The position numbers and the translations under genes are program-made. From Malurus cyaneus samueli (taxonomy: Eukaryota; Chordata; Aves; Passeriformes; Maluridae), in NCBI GenBank assembly GCA_009741485.1, contig CM019218.1, positions 51,196,806 through 51,260,805 on the forward strand: 64,000 nt of DNA, given 5' to 3'. The notes below the pieces were generated by a model. That model was not told the DNA's origin, did not search any database, and saw only the letters and a list, made by a program, of their open reading frames with translations. Position 1 is the first letter of the stretch. Each line of letters opens with the position of its first letter. This document shows positions 1 through 13,109 of the stretch, one piece after another.

Positions 1-299
1 GTGGGGGATTTAGGGGCAGCGGGGATGTGTCCCCTTCCCCGGTCGCTCCCGGGGGGCCCAAACCCCAAACAGGGCGGGAGAGCCCCGGGCTGAGGGGACA
101 CGGGGTGTGCCCAGGGCACGGTGCGCCTCATCCCGGGGCCACCGTGGCGAAGGAGAGCCCGGGTGAGGGGGTGACACGGAGACGGGCGGGTGTTTTGGGG
201 AGCAGAGCGCTTCGGTGCCTCATCTCCGAGCATTTAGCGTCTCGCGGCACCCCGAGACCCCGGGCCGGGCTTTACAGCCCCGCTCCGAAGGCACCGCGG

Positions 300-525
300 G
301 GAGCTGAGGGTGACACGGCTGGGTGACACGGAGTGGACTGAGGGGGTGCCGCCTGCTGACCCCATCAGGCAGCGCGGCGGGCGCCCCGTTCCCAGGCGCG
401 AGGGGTTGCGCTCCGCTCAGGCAGCGCCGCGGCCACCCTCGGGCCGCCGGGGCTTGCGGGCGGCGGAGCGGCAGGTCGGCGGCACGCGCAGCCCTTTCCG
501 GTCGGGCCCCGCCGCCGCGCCACGG
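300..525 (+). promoter_or_regulatory. RPS10: RPS10 CpG-rich promoter and 5'TOP exon 1 (left arm)
   Basis: A CpG-dense stretch ends in a pyrimidine tract, CCCTTTCC at about 492, followed by a short GC-rich noncoding exon and a GTGAG donor at about 526. A transcript starting in such a tract is the 5'TOP signature of ribosomal protein genes, which puts their translation under growth control. The copy contains small differences from the mirror at 4275-4303, including an extra G at the donor. The exact start site is inferred. Confidence 0.6.
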
Positions 526-1026
526 GTGAGGCCGCGCTCGGCATCGCCGCATCGCGCAATCCCGGGGGCTGGAGCCCGCGGGGCGATCTCGCATCGGGGC
601 TCCAGGCCCGGCTGTGCGGGAAGGGTGGGTTTTGAGGGAGCCGAGCCGCGGGCTGGTACCGGAGGCCCAGCGCTGGCACCGGGGCCTCCCGCCCCAGGCG
701 CTGCTGCAGGGGTGGCCCGTGACCCGCGGGGGTTCAGTCGTGTCCGAGCACCGAGACCCTCGCGCGCCCCGGGCCCAGCGGCTCCGGGAGCGCCGCCCGT
801 AGCTGAGTTTCCATGCCGGGTGCGCTGCCGGGATCGGCCCCAGCTCTCGGAGGGACGAGAGGCTCCCGGTGCCCGAGTTCAGTGGAGTTAACGGCAGCAA
901 CAGCCCTATCCGCGGCGAGGCCGGGACAGGATCCCCCCACGAGCCGCGGCCCTGCCCCACTTGTGCCCCGTGTCTCGCTGTGACCGACACCAAGCGGTGC
1001 CGTCCGTTATGTGGGGGACGATTTAA

Positions 1027-1704
<678 letters not shown>

Positions 1705-2035
1705 TAGGACAGCCACTGTGTTGTGGAATGTGGGGTTGGCGTGGTGTAATTGTGAGCAGAGCCAAGGAGATTGTGGGTTTGGGGATTTGTTGCTTTTGTG
1801 CCTCGGCCTGAATTGGTGTCCCTGGGGCCAGGGTGGGGGAAATGGGATGAAGGGGAGATGCTGTGAGTGGGGACTGGGATTGCTGGGAGCAGGATGTGGT
1901 AAAGGCACCATCCAGGGCTCGGTGTACCCCAGCTGGGGCTCACCTGAGGCCAAGTTGGGTGTTCCCACTCTGCCTTCACCACAGACCCTGAGCGTGCTGT
2001 TGGACAGAGCTCGTTGTTAAAAGTTGCAGCAAACT

Positions 2036-2395
2036 TGTGGAGGGGCAGTAGAGCCCATAAAGATGACTGAGGGTCTGGGGCATCTCTGTGATGGTGAGAG
2101 AGTGAGGAAGCTGGGCCTGGTTAGTCTGAGAACAGCATGCGACTCACGAGGGTGCACACTCTGTTCATGCTGCTCAGGTGGGAGAAACTTAAACAGCTAG
2201 TTCACCTCCTTGAAGAGGTATGTCTCATGTCGCTCAGACACAATGGACAGGCCTGCGGGTGTTGAGTCTCCTTCCACCTGCTCCAGTGGCTCAAAGCAAA
2301 TGCCTCACACATGAAGCCCCTCGCACGAGCTGGGTAGCACATTCCAGCGCCTTGCTGCACATTCCAAAGTGATAATCATATACTAATATCCCCAT
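2036..2395 (+). repeat. Degraded CR1 LINE copy at palindrome centre
   Basis: From about 2060 the sequence follows a CR1 3' region (GTCTGGGGCATCTCTGTGAT and CTGGGCCTGGTTAGTCTG). It then loses register while still showing order-preserving similarity to the clean CR1 at 2405-2750 read in reverse. The decay pattern suggests raw read error rather than evolutionary divergence, because the flanks are nearly identical between arms. Confidence 0.6.
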
Positions 2396-2404
2396 TGAAA
2401 TCGA

Positions 2405-2750
2405 GTAGATCAGCTGGAATTGGAAGGGGCTGGAAATCACCCAGTGCACCCCCACTCCCAAGGCAGGGTCACCTGGAGCAGTGCAGGAACATGGCCAGAG
2501 AGGGAGACTCCAAACCCTCCCTGCACAGCTGTCCCAGCTCTGCCACCATCATGAAAAGTTCTTCAAGTTGAGGTGGAACTTGCTGGTTTTTAGTTTCTGG
2601 CCACTGTTCCTTGTCCTGTCATTGAGCAGCAGTGAACAGAGTGTGACACCCCCTGGAGATTCTGCATGTCTGTTCCAGACTAACCAGGCCCAGCTTCCTC
2701 ACTCTCTCACCATCACAGAGATGCTCCAGACCCCTCAGCATTTTTATGGG
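2405..2750 (-). mobile_element. CR1 non-LTR retrotransposon fragment (3' end) in RPS10 intron 3
   Basis: Read on the minus strand this gives a CR1 3' tail: a TGAGGGGTCTGGAGCATCTC block, CTGGGCCTGGTTAGTCTG, a GACAGGACAAGGAACAGTGG block, AACTAAAAACCAGCAAGTTC, and an end near CCAGCCCCTTCCAATTCC. CR1 is the dominant LINE family of birds and reptiles and is usually 5'-truncated, as here. It lies in intron 3 of the minus-strand RPS10 copy, in the same orientation as the gene. About 170 bases of it recur almost unchanged at 15711-15900. Confidence 0.85.
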
Positions 2751-2789
2751 CTCTACTGCCCCTCCACCACAAGTTTGCTGCAACTTTTA

Positions 2790-3779
<990 letters not shown>

Positions 3780-4274
3780 TTAAATCGTCCCCCACATAAC
3801 GGACGGCACCGCTTGGTGTCGGTCACAGCGAGACACGGGGCACAAGTGGGGCAGGGCCGCGGCTCGTGGGGGGATCCTGTCCCGGCCTCGCCGCGGATAG
3901 GGCTGTTGCTGCCGTTAACTCCACTGAACTCGGGCACCGGGAGCCTCTCGTCCCTCCGAGAGCTGGGGCCGATCCCGGCAGCGCACCCGGCATGGAAACT
4001 CAGCTACGGGCGGCGCTCCCGGAGCCGCTGGGCCCGGGGCGCGCGAGGGTCTCGGTGCTCGGACACGACTGAACCCCCGCGGGTCACGGGCCACCCCTGC
4101 AGCAGCGCCTGGGGCGGGAGGCCCCGGTGCCAGCGCTGGGCCTCCGGTACCACCCCGCGGCCTCGCTCCCCCAATCCCACCCTTCCCGCCAGCCGGCCTA
4201 CCCGATGGAGATGCCCGCGGGGGGTCCAGCCCCCGGATGGCGGCGATGCGGGCCGATGGCCGAGCGCGCCTCAC

Positions 4275-4303
4275 CGTGGCGGGCGGCGGGGCCGCGGAAA
4301 GGG
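4275..4303 (-). promoter_or_regulatory. RPS10: RPS10 noncoding exon 1 with 5'TOP start (mirrored copy)
   Basis: On the minus strand a CCCTTTCC tract at about 4303 begins a 29-base GC-rich stretch ending CCACG before a GTGAGGCGCG donor. The layout (pyrimidine start, tiny untranslated exon, ATG at the beginning of exon 2) is the usual one for RPS10 in vertebrates. The site is embedded in a CpG-rich region of about 4100-4450. Start and end are inferred from motifs only. Confidence 0.6.
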
Positions 4304-4784
4304 CTGCGCGGGGGACCGCGCTTCCGCGCCGCAAGCCCGGCGGCGAGGGTGGCCGCGGCGCTGCCTGAGCGGAGCGCAGGCCCTCGCGCCTGGGAACGGG
4401 GCGCCCGCCGCGCTGCCTGATGGGGTCAGAGCGGCACCCCTCAGTGTCACCTCAGTGTCACCCCAGCCGTGTCACCCTCAGCTCCCCGCGGTGCCTTCGG
4501 AGCGGGGCTGTAAAGCCCGGCCCGGGGTCTCGGGGTGCCGCGAGACGCTAAATGCTCGGAGATGAGGCACCGAAGCGCTCTGCTCCCCAAAACACCCGCC
4601 CGTCTCCGTGTCACCCCCTCACCCGGGCTCTCCTTCCCGCGGTGGCCCCGGGATGAGGGACCGCAGCCGTGTCCCCTTGGGCACACCCGTGTCCTCAGCC
4701 CGGGGCTCTCCTGTTTGGGGTTTGGGCCCCCCGGGAGCGACCGGGGAAGGGGACACATCCCCGCTGCCCCTAAATCCCCCACAG

Positions 4785-7700
4785 ATTCGGCACATGGCAA
4801 CCCCTCAGCACCGCCGGCTGGGGACAGCAGAGGGCCCGGGGGAGGCGCGGGGACCCCCGGCTTATCGCCATCTCTCGGCGGTCTCGTTTGTCACTTGCGG
4901 GCCGAGGAGCCGCGCGCCGGGCCGGGTTGGTCGGTAAAAATGCCGCCCTAATCTCCGAGCTGATCTTACCCCCTCCCTCCGCCCCATCTGCGCGACCTGC
5001 CCGGATGCGCAGCGCCGGCCCCGGGAGAGGCTCCGCGCTGTCCCCGGAGCGCGAGGTACGGGCGGGGGGCCGGGGGGCGGAGGGCTGGCGGGGGGGCACA
5101 AGGGAACCGGGGCTCGGGGCACTGTGACAGCGCTGTCACCCCTCCGCTGTTTGAACCGCTGAGAAACGAACCCGCGCCCGACCAGGTTTGAGTGATTTCC
5201 AACTTGTGCCGGACTGTGCCGAGCGCGGCTGGAGGGGCAGAGGGATGCGCTGCATTCCTGGAGCTGCCTGGTGCCATCCCGGGGCTTTGCCACCGTGTCA
5301 TCCCCTCTTTTCTTCCTCTCGGGGATGGAGCTGGGGTGAGGCTGTCACAGGGTGACCCCCAGGATGCTGCGACAATTGCGGCATCCCTCGGGAGAGACGC
5401 TGTCTGCTCGCCTGGCCTGGATGTGCTACCCACGGGCACTGTTGTGTGTCCGTTGCTGCATCTCCTCCTCACAGCTCCTGCACCTCCTGCCTTGGAAATG
5501 GCAAAGCAAGTGCTTGCTAAACGGATTAGAGCTTTCCCGGCAGCCTCCCCGGCTGCTCCCGCATCCCTCGGCCCCCGCGTCGCCTTCCCCGGGCAAACCC
5601 CAGCCCTAAGCCAAATGCCCAGGTCGAGGCCGTGGCCGCAGCACAGCAGAGATCAGGCTGCAGCTCCCAGCGCGCCTGACCCTGAAACCCCGGCTGAAGC
5701 CCCGAAAGTCCATCCCTTTGCAGGAGCGCAGAGAAAATCGGGGAATTCACCAGGCACCAGCTCAGCGGTGCTGGCGGTGCTGTCCTGCCCCGGGGTCTGC
5801 ACTGATCTGTGCCTCCCTTGCTGCGCTGGCCCCTTTCTCTCCCTCTCTTCCTCTCCCAGGTGCAGCTGCCAGAGGGGCTGCGGCAGGACGGGAGCGGGAT
5901 TTAACCGTGAAAGGATTGAGAGAGCCCAGGCACTGGCAAGGCCCGCCAGTGACGTGCACAGGGCAGGGCGAGAAGGGAAGGGACATCAAAGCGCGTCAGC
6001 ACCAACCGGGGCCGCATCCTGAGCCCAAAGCCTGGGTTCGGCTCTGTGCGGGATCCCCCTCGCGGGAATGCCGTGTGCCTAGTTGTGCCAGGGCGGGATG
6101 GCACGGGGATGGAGCCAGGCTCCTCCAGCACAGCCCCTGGCACGGCTCTGCCCAGGGACAGACTTTGTCCCAGGGGTGCCAGTCTGGCCGGCGTTTGTGC
6201 AACACCTCGAAGGCAAAGCCCGGACCTGCTGAGCTCCTGGGATGATCCTGGAGGAGGAGAGGCTGCATCCAGCCGGCAGCCTTCCAGGAACAGCCAAAAC
6301 CAGCGTCCCCAGCATGGGGGCAGGAGGCAGCGAGCCCCAGCACCGCTGTGGTCATGGGTGATGTGTATGGGCTCCTCGGGCAGCTGCCTGCAGCCTGCTC
6401 CACGCTGCTTCCCAGGAAAAATGGAGCCTTTATGTCCCGGCCCCAGCCCCTTCCCCGGAAGGGCTCGGAGGATGCCCCGGCCGGTCACAGGCAGACAAGA
6501 AGGGAATTGTTTCGGTGGGATTTGGGTTTCTGGGAGCACCTGCCCCGCGCGGGGCCCTCCACAATGGCTGCCTGTCTGCCGCAGAGCTGCCAATTATGCT
6601 CCGCGGCTAATTAGAGATGCAAAGTAGCGCTTGCATTCTCCCAGCTCCCCGGAGGGCTCCTGGGACCGGCGGCACATCCGCAGCGGGGACGCAGCCCTGG
6701 GGCAGGGGGCGAGTGTGGGGTCCTGGCCTCATCTGGGTCCTGCTCTGCTCTGCCCTGGCATCCAGTAAAGGGGCGGCAGAGACCAGGAATGCCCTCGGGA
6801 TGACTGGGATGCCACTTTGTCCCCATCCCCACCAGAATTCCCTGTATTGCCCCAGGGCCAAGGGCTCTGCCATTGCTCTCAGAACCAGCCGAGCTTCATA
6901 ACTGCGGGGCTCTGCCAGGATTTAGGAAAGACATTTTCCATGCCTTGCTGGGGAGGCAGACGGAGCTGGCTGTGCTCAAAACCCCCCCCATTCGTGCGAA
7001 GGCTGGCACTCCTGCCTGGGTGATGGGCAGGCGGCTGATCCCTGGTGGCATCTCTTCATTCCTGCCCGCTCCAGCTCCAGCAGCCGCGGGATCACGGTGT
7101 GGGCTCATGTGCTCTGACTTCTCCGTTTGTGCTCACGAAGCTGTAATTCCAGAGCGGCAAGTGGCCCCATAAATCAGGGCTTATTTCCTGCCAATGCCGT
7201 CTGCTGCTTCCCACAAGGAGACTCATTTACAGGAGGAGAAGTGACTTACCACCGAAAACAGTAAACGGTGGGATGGTGAGAGCCGGGGAAAAGTTTGTCG
7301 TGACCGAGTTTTTGGTGAAGGAACCAAGGAGGCAGAGCTCCCACCTGCTCCTGCACAGAGCAGCCCAAGCTGCAGGGAATGAGACCTGAGTGGGTGCTGC
7401 CTGCACAAACCACAAAGCTGGTGACAATGGCTCTGTGCACTGGGGAACCCCCCCAAGTCACTGAAATCCCCCTGTCACCATCCTGGAGAGTGTTTGTCAC
7501 CTACTGTTTGGTGCCAAGGACATTCTTGGGATGCTGCAAGGGCAGGTGGCAGCTGGGACATCGTGGTAGTGCCTGCAGTGACTCTGTGCTGAGAACTGCC
7601 AATTCACTGAGTGAAAGGACCGTGAGCAGTTATTCAGCACCCTGGTTCCTCACCCTGAAACGCCAACAGGCAAAGATCCCCTGCTCCTGAAGGAACTGCC

Positions 7701-8400
7701 ATCCATCCCACTCCTGTTTGGGATTGGGGCATTAAATCACTGGTGAGACCCCTGCTGCAGCCAGGCATGGAGTGTTCCGGAGGCCCTTCTGTCTGTCCGT
7801 GAGTGGGATGGCTCGGTGGCACGGAGCTGGAAGGAGCCGGAAGGCAGGCGGGCTGGAGAGCCCCACCGAGCTTCATTAGGCAGTCCAAGGTGCTTATTAG
7901 GGGAAAGCTGAGCCGGCGTCGGAGGCCGGCAGAGCCCCCCGGGACCGGGTCGCATTCTCTGGGCAACCCGATCCCGGCGGCAGCGGCCCCGGCAGCCTCA
8001 TTACTGCAGCTTCTGCAGCGGCTTCGGTTACTCGCCTGGACGCTCTCGTCTCCTGCTGGCTTTTAATTTCCCTGACATCCCCCGCTCGCAGGGGGATGCA
8101 GGCGCAGTGTCGGGGAGCCTGTCATCACCCCCACCCGCATCCTGCCCGCTCCCCGACGGCCGCCAGCCCCCTCTGCCCCCGGGACTCCCAGGCTGTGACA
8201 AGCCCCGGTGATCCCGAGAATGAGCCCCGGGGCTTGGGAGGAGGCAGATGGGCAGATGGCAGTGAGGGGGAGCTGCCCTACTCCCCTCCAAGAAGCCTTG
8301 GGGGTGCAGCCCTCTCGCCCCCTTCCCCAGCCCTGCCGGGGGGAAAAACACTGTTCCTGATTCTCTTGCCAGCCTGTTCCAGCTGGCACATTTGGCAAGG
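4785..8400. other. Intergenic or PACSIN1 upstream sequence, no gene recognised
   Basis: GC-rich at the left (4800-5130, CpG-dense, possibly an extra promoter) and then mixed. Several open frames of 60-280 codons exist on both strands, but none shows a recognisable domain, splice logic or composition that differs from the opposite strand, so I call none. The stretch occupies the interval between RPS10 and the PACSIN1 start-codon exon. Confidence 0.5.
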
Positions 8401-8599
8401 AGGCGGCACCGGCTGCCTCTCCGAAGGCGTTTTGGGGTGTTTGTTCCTGCAAAGCTGTGCTCAGCCCCAAAACTCCCCCTGCACCCGCGGGGGTGACAGA
8501 GAGGCCGGGGCAGCAGCGGAGGGAGTGCATGGCTCTGTCCCCTCCCGTGCAGGAGGTACAACGACCCCCGGGGCAGCAGGACCAGGACCCCAGGGAGAG

Positions 8600-9041
8600 G
8601 TCCCCAAAGACCTTCCCCGCAGCGTGGCCCGGGAGAAACGAGCCCGATTTGGCCCTAACGGAGCCCGGCAGCGGCGTGGGGCGGACCCCGTCATCGCCCG
8701 CCGCGGCATCCGCCGCCGTTCGGCCGTGCCCCGGGCCGCAGCCCCCGCAGCGGACGACCCCGCTGGGTGCCTGGGCGAGGTCTGGGGCCGGCGGGTCCTG
8801 CGGGGCTGGCGGCTTGCGGCACCTCGGGGTGGGCGGGGCGCGGGATGGGGGGTCCATTCCCCCTCCGCCCCCCCCCCGGATGATTTTCGCAGCAGCGGCT
8901 CCATCCGGTTGCCATGCAACGGGCGGCTCGGGCAGGCGCGTGCCCGCGCGTGGCGCCGCCGCTGCCGGCGGGAGCGGAGCGAGCGGAGCGGAGCGAGCGA
9001 GCCCCGCCCGGGCCCCGGCCCCCCCGCCCGGCCCCGCCAGG
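8600..9041 (+). promoter_or_regulatory. PACSIN1: CpG island and candidate noncoding first exon of PACSIN1
   Basis: A dense CpG stretch peaks at 8650-9041 and ends in a purine-rich AGCGGAGCGAGCG tract followed by CCGCCAG and a GTGAGCCGG donor at 9042. It lies 6.3 kb upstream, on the same strand, of the PACSIN1 start-codon exon, which has its own acceptor. An untranslated first exon is therefore required somewhere upstream, and this is the best candidate. No ATG-initiated known protein is encoded here. The link to PACSIN1 is inference from position, strand and the donor site. Confidence 0.45.
8908..8920 (+). promoter_or_regulatory. RFX-type X-box-like motif
   Basis: GTTGCCATGCAAC is an imperfect inverted repeat one base shorter than the classical X-box bound by RFX factors. 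It sits about 120 bases before the candidate first-exon donor inside the CpG island. RFX sites are common in ciliary and neuronal promoters, which would suit PACSIN1, but function here is inference. Confidence 0.4.
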
Positions 9042-9373
9042 TGAGCCGGCCCCCGGGGACAGCGGGTCCCCTCGACGACGAGTGCGGGACTCCCGGTACC
9101 TTGCGGCGATGGGGTGCGGGATGCCGGGGTCCCTTGCCGGGATGGGGTGCGGGATTCCCGGGTCCCTTGCGGGGATGGGGGGATTGTGAGGGGGATGCTG
9201 TGCAAGGATCGGGCAATGCGGTGTGCTTTTGCAGCCCCCGGCAGGACACGGTATCCCCTGATCCCTTCTGCAAGCCAGGAGGCTGGGGGGGATCATGACC
9301 TTCACCCCCTCCGTGTGTCCAATGGGGTGCTGGGGAAAGGGACACCCCTTCTGCAGTGCTGCCGCACTCTAGG

Positions 9374-9414
9374 CTTGTGCCTCAGTTTCCCCATCTGTAA
9401 ATAATGGGGGGAAG
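9374..9414 (+). mobile_element. MIR-like ancient SINE remnant
   Basis: The string TTGTGCCTCAGTTTCCCCAT followed by CTGTAAATAATGGGG matches the conserved part of MIR (tRNA-derived CORE-SINE) elements, which normally read TGTGCCTCAGTTTCCTCATC then TGTAAAATGGGG. Only this short stretch is recognisable. Such remnants are abundant in mammals and sparse in birds. Confidence 0.5.
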
Positions 9415-12300
9415 TTGTGCCGTCCCTGCCATCGCTGTCCCCCTGCCTTAAGGAACACCTTATCCCATCCCCGAACCCCTTCCTTTCAGCGCTGTCACCC
9501 CAGCTTCTCCCTTGCTGCTCCCCACATCTCCCGGCTGTCCTGTCCCCTCTGGCTCCAAGTCTCCTTCCCACCGCAGGCAGCTGAAATTCCGCTGTCCCTC
9601 CGCCTCTCCTGCTCCCAGCAGCCCCATTTGCCTTCTGTCACGCCAGCTCCGGGTCCATCCCACCGAGGCTCCGGGGACGGGACCCCCGTGCCAGCGCGTG
9701 ACGCTCCGCTTCCCCCCTCCCTGATGCGGAAGCGGGGGGATGGCACCGCTGTGTTCTCCATCATTCCTGTTTGCCACTTCTGGCTTTAATTGCGAACCTC
9801 ATCTTTGGATTTTGCCTAAACCCGGCTCCCGGGACTGCACAAATCCCTGCTTGGTGTCCGAGCAGCCTTGTTTACCGCGGCAGGATGAGACAGAGCTGCA
9901 GAGCTGGGCAGCCACTGGAACCCCAGCTGAGGCTGAGCCCCCTCTCCTTTCCCCAGGCCTGAGCACACGCAGGGGATTGGCAATCCTGCTGCCGCTGCCC
10001 CTCCCGGGATCCCATCCACATTCCCCATCCGCATTCCCGGCACATCCTCTGTCCCTGAGCTGGGCTGCAGGCACCCCTGGAGAGACACTTGCGTTATCTG
10101 CAAATGCCAAGCAAGCTTCCAGAATTTTTTGCACAAGGCTCCTAAAATCCCTAGAAGATTAACGGGTGCCCTGAGCAGGGCGGTTTGGGGAGCGCAGGAG
10201 GAAGGGGAAGGTCTCTGCAGAGCCCACACGGCTGTGAAGCCGATCTCTGCCAGGGCTTGGAGCAAATGCGTCTCCCCTGGCTACTGCAACCTGGCAGCAC
10301 CTGGCCCCCGACAGCCTCCCGTCTGTGCACAGGACGCGAGGCTCCCGGTGCTGCTCCTGGATCATTGAACCTCCTTTCGGTTTTGGGAGCCCACAAGCCC
10401 TGATCCCACAGGGTCCAGCGGGTCCTCAGTCCTCAGATCGCCCCATCAATGCAGATGACCCCGATGGAAACAAGGAGGCTGCCATAGGCACATTCGCACA
10501 GGATTTGTGGGAGTGGGTGTCCGCCAGTTTCTCCCCGTTACCTACGTGCCCTCTCCAGGGTCCTGTGCCCTAGCCTCGTGCACTGCTCGAACATCAAGTG
10601 CCAGGCAGCCCCATGGGCTCCATTCTCCGAAATCCCACGGAGATCACCACCATTCTGCATTTGGCTGTTTGCCCAGTCCAGCCCTGCTCAGGTTGCAGCC
10701 AAAAGGTTTTGCGGGAAGCAGGAGAGCCCTGACATAGCCTGCTCCCATGGAGACAGTGCCCAGGAAAGGCCAGGCTCACCTCCCAGCTGGCCTTGGGCTC
10801 AGTTTGATGATGAGGGGCAGGACAAGGTGTTGAGGTGCTCAGCCCAGCCCTGGGCTGTGTGTGAGGACTGCCAGCGTGAATCAGCAGCACCACTTAACCC
10901 TTTCCTCCCAGGGTCCACATGGGCTCTGGAGGGGGCCACCTTCACCAAACCCTACCAAACCCCTGTGCTCCTGAGCTCCCACCCTCACCAGCCCCAGGAG
11001 CATTCTCATGGGACACGGGACCAAGCCCTGGGGAATCCCACAGCAGCTCGGCGGGTGAGGCAAGAGCCCGCCGCTCTTGCAGATCAAAAGCCTCTTGCTA
11101 GAGCATCGTGGGTTTTCCCTGGCATCTGCCGCTGTGCCTTGGTCACTTCACCCCCCATATGTGGCCATCTCATCCCCTGTGTGTGGCCACCTCACCCCAT
11201 GTGTGTGAGGAGGAGGAGGAGCAGCACATGGGCACTGGTACCGTGGTGGATGCAGCACGGCAGCCCCAGAACGTGGTGGGAGATGCGGCTGCCAGGCTCC
11301 TCTGGGCCTCCTTGGCCTGTGTCCAAGTCCATTCGTGGTTGCCACGAGTGGTTGCCATGTGTTGTAGCGGTGCATTGAGGTGGCATTGGTGCTGCACCCC
11401 GAAATGGACGGCTGTAGCAGCGCCGTGCTGAGATAAGGGACAGCAAATGACCTTTCCCATGGCCAAAAGGCCCGAGCTCAGCCCATTTCTTGGGTCCCCG
11501 AGACCAGTGCAGCTCCCGGTGCGGGTTCCCCCTGCCATCAGTGACAGTCTCTCACCCACTGCCCTCCCAGCAACGGGGCTCACACCTGGGGTGAGCCTGC
11601 TGCCTGGGGACAGCATGGGACAGAATGGGGACAACATCTCGCTCTGTGCTCTGCTCCTCTCCTTGCAATGCATCTGCCACCATCCTGCTTTGGCCAGGGG
11701 CTCTTTGCACCGGAGGCTCTGCAGCCCCTCATGCCCTGGTCCCACGGGCTCAGCCATGTGCCGGAGGCTGGAGTGTGACATCCCTGTCACCTCCTTGACT
11801 GCAAGAGGGATGCTGGGGCAGCAAACCATCTGAGAGAGAGCAACCTGGGGACAACAGCAGGACTGGACGCAGCTGCCTGGGACAGGCTGTGCCATGGGGG
11901 CGGGCAGCTGCCCATGACCTTGCCCGCCCGGGTGTCAGCAGCACACCTCCTGCAGACTCCTGCCCTGCGCGGGGCACGGCCACGGCCGGCCCCACGGAGG
12001 CAGAGACCCCCCTGCAGCACCGGGGCGCGGAGGCTGCAGGAGATGTGTCAGTGCTTAGGCCAGCAGGCTGACAGCAGAGACGCGCAGGGGGGAGCTTCTG
12101 CAGGAGCAGCCCAAGGGCACGTGGAGCAGGAGCCGGGACAAACTCCGCCGTCACTTGATGCCAAACGCTCTGCGGCTTCTCCCTGGCAGCTCGGCGGGTC
12201 CGAGGGGCCGGAGCGGAGCCCCCCGGCCGAGGGTACCCAAGCGGCAGCGCCTGGCCGGGGCTGGCAGCTGTCCACGCCGCGTCTCGGCCGCCGGCTCTGC
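9415..12300. other. Probable PACSIN1 intron 1, no gene recognised
   Basis: Mixed-composition sequence with no recognisable exon. Open frames up to about 280 codons appear on both strands, but they overlap one another and lack domain features. If the CpG island at 9 kb is the first exon, this is its first intron. Confidence 0.4.
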
Positions 12301-12339
12301 AGGCGTCAGGCATCACCGCCAGCCGCCCTGATGCGAGCT

Positions 12340-12640
12340 GATGGGCTGCGCTGGCAGGGCAGGGGGCTAGCAGGGCTTGGCAGGGGCTGGCAGCGCCGGG
12401 GGGTGGGTGGCAGGGCAGGGATGGCAGGGCCGGGCCTGGCAGAGGGCTGGCAGGTCGGGCTGGCACGGGGCTGCAGGGCGGGGGCTGGCAGAGGGTGGCA
12501 GGGCTGGCAGGGCAGGGGGCTAGCAGGAGGCTGGCAGGGGCTGGCAGGGGCTGGCAGGGCAGGGGCTAGCAGGGGGCTGGCAGGGCTGGCAGGGCCGGGG
12601 GCTGGCGGGGCTGGCAGGGCTGACAGAGGGCTCGCACGCA
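12340..12640. repeat. GGCTGGCAGGG minisatellite
   Basis: About 300 bases are built from irregular copies of an 11-13 base motif, GGCTGGCAGGGG and variants such as GGGGCTAGCAGG. The array is degenerate. It opens long frames on both strands that I treat as by-products of the repeat. Confidence 0.85.
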
Positions 12641-13109
12641 TGGCACAAGTGGCCCGGCGTGGCGAGGGCACGCTCACGTGCGCGGGCTCGCCAGGATGGT
12701 CGTGCGTGGGGGCTGCGTGGCAGCAGAGCGGCGACGAGGCGGCAGCGTTAGCTGGGAAGTGATGCAGAGCCAAAAATAACCCCCGGGCTGCGGCTCGGAC
12801 CAGGTAGCGGCTCGGAGAGGGAGCTGCGGCAGCCGCGTCCGCAGTGCCCCGTGGTGGCATCGGTGGCTCGCTGGGGGCAGCTGGGGCTGGCACTGTGGCT
12901 CCTGGGTCCCGCACCGCGGTGGTCCCTCCTCGCGCGCCATCCCCTCGCTGTCGCCCTGAGGGTGCCCTTGCCTAGCGCGCCGCCTTGCAGCAAACCAGAG
13001 AGCCTGGCGCTGGGCACTGCGCTGTGCCCGTGGCTTTGCGGGCAGTGACACACACGGCACCCTGGGGACCCTGGGGGCGAGTGCCACGCTGCGCACACGG
13101 CGGAGCTGC

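Noticed and set aside
3813..4565. 250-codon open frame on the plus strand
   Set aside because: It is antisense to the RPS10 promoter in a CpG-rich block, is mirrored at 220-993, and has no recognisable domain.
5192..6022. 276-codon plus-strand open frame
   Set aside because: Low-complexity Ala/Pro/Ser content in GC-rich DNA with competing frames on both strands and no domain or exon structure.
8063..9205. Open frames of 380 and 400 codons on opposite strands in a CpG-rich region
   Set aside because: High GC removes stop codons on both strands. Neither frame resembles a known protein and both overlap a likely promoter.
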